Positions 8,323-15,788 of a stretch of DNA of 29,002 bases are shown one piece after another (the first letter of the stretch is position 1; every line of letters starts with the position of its first letter). The position numbers and the translations under genes are program-made. Below the pieces are notes generated by a model. That model saw only the letters and a list, made by a program, of their open reading frames with translations, had not been told where the DNA came from and searched no databases. Origin of the DNA: CAYTTA01 sp964440655 (GTDB lineage: Bacteria; Bacteroidota; Rhodothermia; Balneolales; Balneolaceae); contig CAYTTA010000031.1 of assembly GCA_964440655.1 (NCBI GenBank), positions 1 to 29,002 on the forward strand, read 5' to 3'.

Positions 8323-9066
8323 TTACTTCCGGGCAGGAATCAGCCGGATATCGTCATAATCGGCCTTCGCGGTGGAATCGGTACTGTCCCCGTCACTCAG
8401 AATGAGAAAGGCAACCGGACGACGCGGAGGCCGCCCTCCGAACAGCCGCCGGTAGTCTTCCCGGATGTCACGCTCGAACAGCATCCATTCCCCCAGATTC
8501 TCCTCCCCCGAGGCAACCACAACAATCTTCTGATTGTTCAGATTCTTCGACAGCTCGGTACCGACCGGGAGGGTGGAGCTCCAGGTGTAGCGGATCACCT
8601 TTGGAATGCCGAGCCAGTTGAATCCATAGACCACATAGATGCTTGCCGCGGTGTCGTTGCTCCCGCCGCGGTCCTCGTTCCCGCCCTCGGGAAGCTGATG
8701 GACCCTCCATCGCCAGCTAAGTACCGGATGGTTGCGAAGGTCGAGATTCTCCACCTCCCGGACAGGAAAATTGAGATGCATCGCTTCCTTTCCCTCATAA
8801 CGGAGGAACCGGTTTCCCTCTTCCTCCCGTACGCGGTAGAGATATCCGGTCATCTCTTCCGGCGGGGCCATGGCAGGAACATATTCACCCCGCTGATTGA
8901 ACCACCTTGAGGGAAGGGAACCGGGTGTCTCCTCCTCAAAATCCTCAATCAGAAGAGATCCATCCTCCAATTGAGGCAGGCTTTTAAGGGGGAGTCCCTC
9001 CGGAACCTGCGCTGCCAGGAGGCCTGCGCTCAGAGAGAGCCAGAATAAAATCAGGAAAGAACGCAT
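8323..9066 (-). CDS. DUF3047-family secreted protein
   Basis: A 247-residue protein with a cleavable signal peptide (MRSFLILFWLSLSAGLLAAQ). The mature part matches what I recall of the DUF3047 family: a LIEDFEEETPGSLPSRWF opening, then LSWRWRVHQLPEGGNEDRGGSNDTAASIYVVYGF, then IRYTWSSTLPVGTEL, and a C-terminal SDGDSTDSTAKADYDDIRL strand. Members look like periplasmic or exported beta-sandwich, carbohydrate-binding-like proteins of unknown role; the fold statement is inference. It is upstream of the MMPL transporter on the same strand. Family assignment is fairly sure; function is unknown. Confidence 0.85.
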   Translation of the reverse strand: MRSFLILFWLSLSAGLLAAQVPEGLPLKSLPQLEDGSLLIEDFEEETPGSLPSRWFNQRGEYVPAMAPPEEMTGYLYRVREEEGNRFLRYEGKEAMHLNFPVREVENLDLRNHPVLSWRWRVHQLPEGGNEDRGGSNDTAASIYVVYGFNWLGIPKVIRYTWSSTLPVGTELSKNLNNQKIVVVASGEENLGEWMLFERDIREDYRRLFGGRPPRRPVAFLILSDGDSTDSTAKADYDDIRLIPARK

Positions 9067-9148
9067 GCGGTTTATTTTGAATTCATAACGCAGGGCCGGT
9101 CAGGATCGTACCGTCTGAAACAAGTTGCGGAACTTCCTGCCACACTAT

Positions 9149-10297
9149 CTATTCCTTCATTCGTACACTCATGTCATCAAACAATCTTCGGGAAACCACT
9201 TTCCAGCTCGCTTCCCGAAGGACCCGCTCCCGTCCCTGCCTCCCCAGCCGGCACATTCTGTCCGGATCCCGCAGCAATTCGATGATCCGTTCTGCCAGAA
9301 GCCCGGGACTCTCCTCCGGCACGATATAGCCTGTCTCTCCATCCACAATGGCGGAGGGGATCCCACCTGAATTGCTTCCGATTACCGGAAGACCGCATGC
9401 ATTCGCTTCAAGAAAAACGATCCCGAAGCCTTCCACATCAGGGGGATCGGTCCGCGATGGCATCACAAAGAGGTCACCGGCATTGAAATAGGCGTTGAGC
9501 CCTCCTCTGGGGATGCCACCGGCAAATGTAACATGCTTTTGAAGCCCGAGATCCGCTGTCATCTTTTCCAGCCGTTCACGCTCCTCACCCTCCCCGACAA
9601 TCAGGTAGTGCAGATCCGGAATCTGCGTCAAGATGCGTGGCATCGCCTCCAGCACGATGTCAATCCCCTTCCGTCGCTGCAGACGGGTGACCGTGAGCAG
9701 AACTCTCTTCCCTTCGAGTCCCAGCTCCTTACGCACCGAAACCTTACGGTCCGGAAAGTAGCGGTCGGGATCTGCTCCATTTATAACAACCGTTATCCTC
9801 TCGCTCTCCACACCCATCGAACAGAGCGTTTCTGCCGTAAAATCGCTGACCGGATAGAAGTGATCCACATTCCGAAGAACCCATTCCCGGTAGCGCTCAA
9901 ACTGTCTGCCCAGAACAGGGACCCGGTCCAGGGGATTTAAGAGAAGCTCCCGGATATGTGCGGCCACAAAAACCTTACGGACCAGGCCGGCATTACGGGC
10001 ACGGATCGATGCGGCGGCCGTCTGCCACTGCGTATGGAAAACAGCGTCCACCCGGTACCTTCGCAACAGCGGGGGGAGCTTTCGGTGAAGATGGACTCCC
10101 AGAGTGGCATTGCCGCTACGGATCCGGAAAACAGGCCAGGAGAGCTGACCGTCTACAGCAGGTGCCTCTCTCTTGGCAGGACAGAGTACTCCGAACCACT
10201 CACACCACCCTGAAAGATGCGCTGCATGAGAAATGGAGTAGGTCTGGATTCCCCCGATATCGGGCGGAAAATCCTGTGTTATCAGCAGCAATCGCAT
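9149..10297 (-). CDS. GT4-type (GT-B fold) glycosyltransferase
   Basis: A 382-residue retaining glycosyltransferase of the GT4 type that transfers a sugar from an activated donor during surface-glycan or glycolipid assembly. The start is the ATG at 10295-10297, giving MRLLLITQDFPPDIGGIQTY, the typical N-terminus with a Gly-rich acceptor loop. The open frame runs 55 codons further upstream but that stretch is unlike the family. The C-terminal domain has VLLTVTRLQRRKGIDIVLEA, the LIVGEGEER strand, and an intact EX7E motif in VEGFGIVFLEANACGLPVIG that contacts the nucleotide-sugar donor. It is divergent from the multi-pass membrane protein at 10382 (84-bp shared upstream region). Donor and acceptor cannot be deduced. 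Confidence 0.92.
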   Translation of the reverse strand: MRLLLITQDFPPDIGGIQTYSISHAAHLSGWCEWFGVLCPAKREAPAVDGQLSWPVFRIRSGNATLGVHLHRKLPPLLRRYRVDAVFHTQWQTAAASIRARNAGLVRKVFVAAHIRELLLNPLDRVPVLGRQFERYREWVLRNVDHFYPVSDFTAETLCSMGVESERITVVINGADPDRYFPDRKVSVRKELGLEGKRVLLTVTRLQRRKGIDIVLEAMPRILTQIPDLHYLIVGEGEERERLEKMTADLGLQKHVTFAGGIPRGGLNAYFNAGDLFVMPSRTDPPDVEGFGIVFLEANACGLPVIGSNSGGIPSAIVDGETGYIVPEESPGLLAERIIELLRDPDRMCRLGRQGRERVLREASWKVVSRRLFDDMSVRMKE

Positions 10298-10381
10298 GCA
10301 AAAGGGGTGATAATTTACTTTATATTGGGCGCGTCCTTCAGCCGAGTCCAAAAATAACGCATTACTGCAAGCTCCCAAAAA

Positions 10382-11407
10382 ATGAACTTCCGCAATCTTC
10401 TGGAGCGGACAAAGCTCTTCTTTCAGACCCCTTCCGGTCAGGGCCTCCTGAAATGGACTCAACGCATCTTTCTGCTGCTTGTCCTCTTCTGGCTCTTCTG
10501 GCAGGTAAGCCGGATCGGCTGGTCAAGTGTCTGGCACTCCCTTCCGACCCAGAGCGCGTTCTATCTTCTCTTCCTGCTGGTCTACTTCCAGCTGCCGTTT
10601 TTTGAGGTGATGGTCTACCGGTCGGTCTGGACCTTCCCACTGAAGCGTGCCATTCCCATCTTCCTCCTCAAGCGGATCTACAACAGCGACCTGCTCGGCT
10701 ATTCCGGTGAAGTCTATCTCTATGTCTGGGCCCGAAGGCAGTTGAAGATGGCGGACCGCAAGATCTTCATGACGATCAAGGATGTGAATATTCTCTCCTC
10801 TCTCGCCTCCACGATCGTTGCCTTCGGTCTGCTGGCCCTCTTTCTCTTTACGGATCAGATCAAGCTGATCGACCAGCTCCTGGGAGAGAACGATCTCTAC
10901 TTCTGGGGCGGTGTCGCCCTGACCATCCTTCTGGCCCTGCTGCTGATCCGTTTCCGTCGATATGTGATCGGCATCCCCCAGAAAAAGGCCTTCCGCATCT
11001 TCGGCATTCATTTTTTCCGGCTCATCCTGTTGCAGTTTCTCAATGTCCTGATCTACTACGTGGTTATCCCGGATGCCCCCTTCCATGTCTGGTTCACACT
11101 CCTGTCGATGGAAATCATTCTCTCGCGCATTCCGTTTCTTCCCAACCGTGATCTGGTCTTTGCCGGGCTGAGCATCGGAGTTGCTCAGGGTCTGGCAGTG
11201 ACCCAGAGTGAGATCGCCGGGATCGTCCTTGCCCGTGCCGCCATGGGCAAGCTCCTGAGTCTCATCTCGTTCGGTCTGGCAAATCTGTTGCGCAAGCGGA
11301 TCGATTTTCTCGACTCCCTGGAAGAGGAGTCGCTGGAAAAAGGTCTCGGAGCGATGGCCGGATCCGGTTCAGTATCCGGTGCGGCGGATCAGAGCGTGGA
11401 GAAGTGA
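10382..11407 (+). CDS. multi-pass membrane protein, UPF0104/lysylphosphatidylglycerol-synthase-TM-like
   Basis: A 341-residue integral membrane protein with roughly seven or eight hydrophobic segments, for example residues 29-45, 60-78, 135-157, 174-190 and 210-230, and a basic, hydrophilic C-terminus. It broadly resembles the flippase-like membrane domains (UPF0104, or the N-terminal domain of MprF) often found with glycosyltransferases, but I see no decisive motif. Its context between glycosyltransferase genes suggests a role in moving or anchoring a lipid-linked glycan; that is inference. The upstream region carries TATATTGG at 10321-10328, near the Bacteroidota -7 consensus TAnnTTTG but without a convincing -33 partner. 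Its last 39 bp overlap, tail to tail, the end of the HTTM-like gene. Confidence 0.75.
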   Translation: MNFRNLLERTKLFFQTPSGQGLLKWTQRIFLLLVLFWLFWQVSRIGWSSVWHSLPTQSAFYLLFLLVYFQLPFFEVMVYRSVWTFPLKRAIPIFLLKRIYNSDLLGYSGEVYLYVWARRQLKMADRKIFMTIKDVNILSSLASTIVAFGLLALFLFTDQIKLIDQLLGENDLYFWGGVALTILLALLLIRFRRYVIGIPQKKAFRIFGIHFFRLILLQFLNVLIYYVVIPDAPFHVWFTLLSMEIILSRIPFLPNRDLVFAGLSIGVAQGLAVTQSEIAGIVLARAAMGKLLSLISFGLANLLRKRIDFLDSLEEESLEKGLGAMAGSGSVSGAADQSVEK

Positions 11408-12271
11408 CTCCGGATGGCGCTCCAGCCACCGGTCGGTCCAGCGGTTCCAGGGGAGCCCCGCCACCATTAGGATCAGCATGAACTCCAGAAAAGAGATCTT
11501 CATCACCAGAAGGATCCCCGCATGCATACCAAGAAGTGCGACTGTTATCGGAAAGCGGGTCCGCCGGAACCAGAGAAGAACCCCGGCCAACTCGGTCAGG
11601 AGGCCGGAAGAGAGCATCAGTGTGGAGGCTGGACGCGATTGATACAGCCACTGCTGGATCGCATCGGGTTCATAGCTTCCCCTCTGGGAGAGCAGATCGA
11701 CCGAGCGCTCGGCCATCCAGAGATGGAGGTGGATCCCGTCGGGCCAGATGATTCCGGTGGCAACCAGTTTGCAGACCGCAGCAGAGAGATATCCCAGACC
11801 GATAAAAAAGAGAGCCAATCCGAACGCTACTCTTCTCCGTATCGAAATGTCGTCGTAAAACGGCGCCGCTACAGCAAAACAGAGAAGAGCCATTCCGGCC
11901 AGATTGGAGCCGTGCCCCACCGACCCCTGGGAGAATCGGGCTACATATTGCAGGTGGAAGAAAATTAGTGAAAAGAGATACCACCACCGCCCCCTTTTTG
12001 TAAATCCTGCGAGAACAAGAACGGTGACCAGGGCGGCATTCACCCAGGGAGCTTCCGGGGTGAAGAGGATGGAGAGATCGATCCAGTTGGCAACACCGAG
12101 AGGATTGTTCATGCGGCCGAGGCGGGAGATATAACCGGCCCAGGTCCAGACAAATCCGATGGTCTGGGCAACCACCATCGCTTCCACCATACGTAGGTGG
12201 AGGCGGTCACCGGGAGACTCCGGGCGGTCCAGTGAGAACAGCTGCCGGAAAAAGGTTCCTGCCAGGCTCAT
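11369..12271 (-). CDS. HTTM-like polytopic membrane protein
   Basis: A 300-residue membrane protein with about six or seven helices. It looks like the HTTM group (horizontally transferred transmembrane domain, related to the membrane part of vitamin-K-dependent gamma-carboxylases): an N-terminal amphipathic part (DRLHLRMVEAMVVAQTIGFV), LSILFTPEAPW, and a central loop with Trp and His residues (GIIWPDGIHLHLWMAERS). The start ATG (12269-12271) is preceded by a copy of the 3' end of the 199-residue gene. In the duplicate on the far side of the N gap, the same ATG overlaps that gene's TGA stop as ATGA, so the two are translationally coupled. Its 3' end overlaps the convergent gene at 10382 by 39 bp. 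Activity unknown. Confidence 0.75.
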   Translation of the reverse strand: MSLAGTFFRQLFSLDRPESPGDRLHLRMVEAMVVAQTIGFVWTWAGYISRLGRMNNPLGVANWIDLSILFTPEAPWVNAALVTVLVLAGFTKRGRWWYLFSLIFFHLQYVARFSQGSVGHGSNLAGMALLCFAVAAPFYDDISIRRRVAFGLALFFIGLGYLSAAVCKLVATGIIWPDGIHLHLWMAERSVDLLSQRGSYEPDAIQQWLYQSRPASTLMLSSGLLTELAGVLLWFRRTRFPITVALLGMHAGILLVMKISFLEFMLILMVAGLPWNRWTDRWLERHPESLLHALIRRTGY

Positions 12272-12307
12272 CGTCCTGCCTCCATCCCCGCCTCCGGTGC
12301 CATCCCC
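12253..12307. repeat. 55-nt duplicate, copy flanking the left side of the N gap
   Basis: These 55 bases are identical to 12408-12462 and end exactly at the first N. They contain the start of the HTTM-like gene and the end of the upstream gene. The pattern is that of an unmerged contig overlap, not a biological repeat. Confidence 0.93.
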
Positions 12308-12407
12308 NNNNNNNNNNNNNNNNNNNNNNNNNNNNNNNNNNNNNNNNNNNNNNNNNNNNNNNNNNNNNNNNNNNNNNNNNNNNNNNNNNNNNNNNNNNNN
12401 NNNNNNN
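12308..12407. other. assembly gap of exactly 100 N
   Basis: One hundred N bases is a conventional placeholder for a gap of unknown length. Both sides carry the same 55 nt, and joining them through one copy restores a clean ATGA gene overlap, so little or no sequence is probably missing. Confidence 0.98.
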
Positions 12408-12462
12408 AGGTTCCTGCCAGGCTCATCGTCCTGCCTCCATCCCCGCCTCCGGTGCCATCCCC
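12408..12462. repeat. 55-nt duplicate, copy flanking the right side of the N gap
   Basis: It starts at the first base after the N run and is identical over all 55 bases to 12253-12307; identity stops at the point where the left contig ends. See the left copy. Confidence 0.93.
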
Positions 12463-13022
12463 ACCTCCGGTATTATCCCCACCTCCGGTATCATCACCGT
12501 ATCCCTGTTCATCCAGAGACTTGGAGTGTAGTCGATGACAACTCCCCTTCGTTCTTCATCCACACGTCCCCTGGCGAGCCAGATCACCAGATCCCTCTCC
12601 TCCAGAGTTTGGCGGAAGAGGTGGCGGATGCTCATTCCTGACGGGTCCGACCGGTACCAGGTCCGGGAGACAAGGTCGGCGAGGTCGTTCTGATTAAGTC
12701 CGATACGATTCAGGGGGAAGACATTCCCGGACGGTTCGCTTACCGCCACTTCCGCAGAAAGATCCGGGACAGAACCTGCTTCCATGACGAGCGACCGGGT
12801 CCATCCCGCTCCCGGATTGGAGAACATCGGATAGATGGAAAAAGGCCAGAACTCCCCTTCGTGTGTCGCAACCAGCCCTCCCTGAAGAAGAAACAGTACC
12901 ATCAGAATGCGGATCCCTTTTCCCAGATCGGATCTGTTTCCGGGATCGCCTTCCGGCCGTTTTCCGATCGCGCCTTCCCTTCCGGCCTGTTGCTTCCGCT
13001 CTGAAGACTCTCTTTGTTTCAT
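12423..13022 (-). CDS. single-span membrane protein, partner of the HTTM-like protein, with C-terminal hexapeptide repeats
   Basis: A 199-residue protein of unknown family. The first 34 residues are strongly charged (KQRESSERKQQ, GREGAIGKRPEG). One hydrophobic span follows at about 37-52 (RILMVLFLLQGGLVAT), and then GEFWPFSIYPMFSNPG, a motif I associate with proteins encoded beside HTTM-like genes (from memory, unchecked). The remainder has a mixed soluble domain (LIWLARGRVDEE-like strand, WLARGRVDEERRGVVIDY). The C-terminus is a three-fold repeat of a PEVGII-type hexapeptide encoded by 18-bp units. The stop TGA overlaps the next gene's ATG (12424-12426) as ATGA, which means coupled translation. 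The gene is intact on the right side of the N gap. Confidence 0.72.
   Translation of the reverse strand: MKQRESSERKQQAGREGAIGKRPEGDPGNRSDLGKGIRILMVLFLLQGGLVATHEGEFWPFSIYPMFSNPGAGWTRSLVMEAGSVPDLSAEVAVSEPSGNVFPLNRIGLNQNDLADLVSRTWYRSDPSGMSIRHLFRQTLEERDLVIWLARGRVDEERRGVVIDYTPSLWMNRDTVMIPEVGIIPEVGMAPEAGMEAGR
12445..12498. repeat. 18-bp tandem repeats encoding a hexapeptide
   Basis: Three consecutive 18-bp units (12445-12462, 12463-12480, 12481-12498) share the core CCTCCGGT followed by ATcCC-type ends, with a decayed fourth unit at 12433-12444. On the minus strand each unit keeps the reading frame and encodes Pro-x-x-Gly-(Val/Ala)-Glu. The repeat lies at the contig junction and could have contributed to the assembly break. 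Confidence 0.85.
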
Positions 13023-13215
13023 GAAAGAGGTTCCTCCCTCGGTTCAGAAAAATCTCTCCAGGTTTCAATAGTCCCCAGCTATTGGTAGCTTGTAGGGGAA
13101 TTTTTTTCAGGACCCTCATGTTGCCGGTTCCGGGTCATGCAGGAAAATATGAAACCTTTTCCAACATATTCACCATCCCTGTATCCTCTATCGGTTACGG
13201 ACGGATCAACACCCT

Positions 13216-14493
13216 ATGGAATCTACCCTGCTACGTAACAGTCAGCGCCTGCGGGTCATCTACACCACCAACTACTCCCCCTGGTCCCGCTATTTTGGCG
13301 GAGGCCAGCTCTCGACCCACCACCTGGCCTGCGGCATGGCCCGTCTGGGGCATGACGTTCATGTGATCTACTCCAAGGCACCACTGGAGACTCCACCCGT
13401 CCCCTCAGGGCTGCCATACAAATTGCACTGGGCATCGCTGCCGGGCTTCCGGAGCAGCCGGAGCATGCCTCTCCGCCCGCTGGTTGCCCATTCTGTCTGC
13501 CGGATCGCGGAAGAGCTCATTGCCGGCTCGGACGCTCCTGTTGTTCTGCATGCCAATGGAGAGGAGGCGGCCCGTGTCGGCAAACTCAAAAAGAGATACC
13601 GGTTCGGATTCATTGCCACCCCGCGTTACTCCTCCTACCCCTCCCGGCTGGCAGGATGGCCCGATTTATCGCTGAAGGACCGTATTCTCCTCTATCTGGG
13701 GCATTGGAAATATCTTCTGCAGGGAGAGGTACTGCAACAGGCCGACCGGATCTGCCCCCCCAGCGACTGGGCCGGCGGGGAGGTGCGAAAAATCTACAAC
13801 CTTTCCGTGAGCCAATTGCAGACCGTCTACAACGGGGTGCCCGATGAGTTTCTCAATTCGGAGCGGAGTTCCCCTCCACTCCAGGGACCAATCCTCTACT
13901 TCGGCCGGCTCAGCAGGGACAAGGGAGTCGATCTCCTGCTGGAGGCATACGCTCAATTGAGCGGTGAAAAGCCCCCTCTCTGGATCATTGGAAAGGGAGA
14001 AGCGGCAAAATCACTGCACCGCCTCTCGGAGAAACTCGGTCAGAACGGCTATGTACGGTTCATTGAATGGAAAGAGCAGAAAGAACTTGCGGGTCTGGTT
14101 TCCCGATCCGGTATCGTGGTGGTTCCCTCCCGTGTGGAAAATTTCAGTCTCTCCCTTCTTTCAGCCATGGGACTGGGAAGACCGGTCATCTCGACCCGGG
14201 TCGGGGGTACGCCGGAAATCATTCGTGATCGCGAAAATGGCCTTCTGGTAGAACCGGACAAGGTTGATCCGCTGGCCGGGGCACTCACCGAACTTTTGGG
14301 CAATCCCGGACTTGCAGAGAGTCTCGGGCGGGAAGCCGCCCGCCTGGTGGGCAGCTCACGCACCTGGGAGCATGCCTGCAGCGAATTTGAAAAGATCTAT
14401 CGGGATGTGATCGATTCGGTTCATGAGCGGCCACGAGAGGCGGTTTCCGGCAACAGTGTGACAAGAAGCGTGTTGACCGCTCAGGCGGTCTGA
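13216..14493 (+). CDS. GT4-type glycosyltransferase with altered EX7E motif
   Basis: A 425-residue GT-B glycosyltransferase. The N-terminal domain opens with LRVIYTTNYSPWSRYFGGGQLSTHHLACGMARLGHDVHVIY, the usual Gly-rich acceptor loop and first Rossmann strand. The C-terminal donor domain has PILYFGRLSRDKGVDLLLEAYAQL, LWIIGKGE and RPVISTRVGGTPEIIRDRENGLLV. The motif that is normally E-x7-E reads ENFSLSLLSAMGLG, so the second Glu is Ser. The first Glu and the rest of the site are kept, so the enzyme may still be active. About 28 residues follow the family core at the C-terminus. The start ATG gives a short N-terminal extension before the first strand. It is divergent from the gene at 12423-13022 and convergent with the glycosyltransferase at 14649. 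Confidence 0.92.
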   Translation: MESTLLRNSQRLRVIYTTNYSPWSRYFGGGQLSTHHLACGMARLGHDVHVIYSKAPLETPPVPSGLPYKLHWASLPGFRSSRSMPLRPLVAHSVCRIAEELIAGSDAPVVLHANGEEAARVGKLKKRYRFGFIATPRYSSYPSRLAGWPDLSLKDRILLYLGHWKYLLQGEVLQQADRICPPSDWAGGEVRKIYNLSVSQLQTVYNGVPDEFLNSERSSPPLQGPILYFGRLSRDKGVDLLLEAYAQLSGEKPPLWIIGKGEAAKSLHRLSEKLGQNGYVRFIEWKEQKELAGLVSRSGIVVVPSRVENFSLSLLSAMGLGRPVISTRVGGTPEIIRDRENGLLVEPDKVDPLAGALTELLGNPGLAESLGREAARLVGSSRTWEHACSEFEKIYRDVIDSVHERPREAVSGNSVTRSVLTAQAV

Positions 14494-14648
14494 TAACCCT
14501 CCTTTTGAAACCACTTTTGAACTCTCGGGGAGATCCGGTCCAAGATCCGGTTCAAACAGATCGTCTTGCAATCCGATCAGCCTGGCGACAATTATTACCC
14601 TGTGTAAGGTCCAGGCTGGGACACCGGAACTGCCCCGGGCAGAGAGAC

Positions 14649-15644
14649 TCAGAGACTCGCCACTTCCCTCAGATCGGTCACTTTCTCTGCCGTCAGCCGC
14701 TTCCAGGTCCGGTCCGAGAACTCCTGGAACGGCTGCTTCTGATGCAGCCAGCCGAAATGAAGGCAGTAGGGAGTAACCTTCATCTGGTCCAGTTTCCCGG
14801 GTGCAAGACCCGCAAAAGCCATCAAAATCCGACGGAACCACCGCTGCTTCAATCCCCTCAGATTGTAGACAAAAGGATCTGAGTAGTAGGTGCAGCTCAC
14901 CTCTTCAAAATCTGGATCGTGCTCCACATACTCCTCGATATAATCGAGCTGTGGACTCTCGTGGGCCAGATGCCAGGGATAGACCGGCACATTGAGCCGC
15001 GACATCGCCATTGCCAGGCTCCACTCACAGGACTCTTCATCCCTGCCGCTCTCGCGAAGTCTGCTCTGAAAGTGGGTCTGATCGATCTTCTTCAGATAGT
15101 CCGAAGCAAGCTTGCAGACCCGGCTGGTCAGCTTGATGTCGGAGGCATAGATCATTCCGGACTGGACCCGGCTCAGATAGGTGAGACCGAACCTTCTCAG
15201 AGTCCGCTCTCTCCGCCTCAGCAGGATATCCCGGAGAACCCCGATGTTTTTCGGCGCACCGAAAAAATTGTCCGCCCTCTGTACACCCGTGATGGTAAAA
15301 GGATAGGGAGACAACGAGATCCAGAGGGGATCGGGAGACCGGCACCAGATGATGTCGCTATCCAGAAAAAGATTCCGGTCAAACGGCATGTATTTATAGA
15401 GGTTGTGCTTGAATCCCGTAATTGAGGCGTGTTTCTTTTCGATGGGCAGGATCCTGTCGAACAACCCCTCAAGCTGTTGCACCTGCAGCAGCTTCATCTG
15501 CTGCTCTGTACAGACCAGGGCAACTGGACGCTTCCGGTCGTAACGGCGAAGTGAAACCACACTGCTGACTACATGCTTCAGGTACTTGACATCACCCCAG
15601 GATGTATAGATGTACCCTTCGGTCGCAGGAGTCTCAAGTAGCAT
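14649..15644 (-). CDS. GT-A-type glycosyltransferase (GT8-like) with DSD motif
   Basis: A 331-residue protein whose N-terminal half looks like a GT-A nucleotide-sugar transferase: strand YIYTSWGDVKYLKHVVSSVVSL, then RPVALVCTEQQ, FKHNLYKYMPFDRNLFLDSDIIW with Asp95-Ser96-Asp97 as the expected metal/donor-binding DxD, and later MIYASDIK. The layout is close to GT8 and related families, but the C-terminal half (Trp- and His-containing, ending with YCLHFGWLHQK) is not one I can name. It has no signal peptide or membrane span. It is convergent with the GT4-type gene at 13216 across 155 bp that show only short repeats and no clear terminator. Donor and acceptor unknown. Confidence 0.78.
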   Translation of the reverse strand: MLLETPATEGYIYTSWGDVKYLKHVVSSVVSLRRYDRKRPVALVCTEQQMKLLQVQQLEGLFDRILPIEKKHASITGFKHNLYKYMPFDRNLFLDSDIIWCRSPDPLWISLSPYPFTITGVQRADNFFGAPKNIGVLRDILLRRRERTLRRFGLTYLSRVQSGMIYASDIKLTSRVCKLASDYLKKIDQTHFQSRLRESGRDEESCEWSLAMAMSRLNVPVYPWHLAHESPQLDYIEEYVEHDPDFEEVSCTYYSDPFVYNLRGLKQRWFRRILMAFAGLAPGKLDQMKVTPYCLHFGWLHQKQPFQEFSDRTWKRLTAEKVTDLREVASL

Positions 15645-15713
15645 GTCAGACAGGTTTCGTTCTATTGGGAAATTGAGTGGTACAACGATGTCGGAGCAAA
15701 TTGCCCTTCAGGT

Positions 15714-15747
15714 CCTTTCCCGGGCGTGCGGTAACGGCCCGGAAAGG
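15714..15747. other. intergenic hairpin downstream of mlaC
   Basis: CCTTTCCcGGGC (15714-15725) pairs with GCCCGGAAAGG (15737-15747), 11 bp with one bulged C. No T-run follows on either strand, so it is not a typical intrinsic terminator. It may stabilise the 3' end of the tolC-mlaC transcript. Confidence 0.5.
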
Positions 15748-15788
15748 TCACGAAAATCCGCCGGCACGGCATGTCGGGCCGGGTCCGG

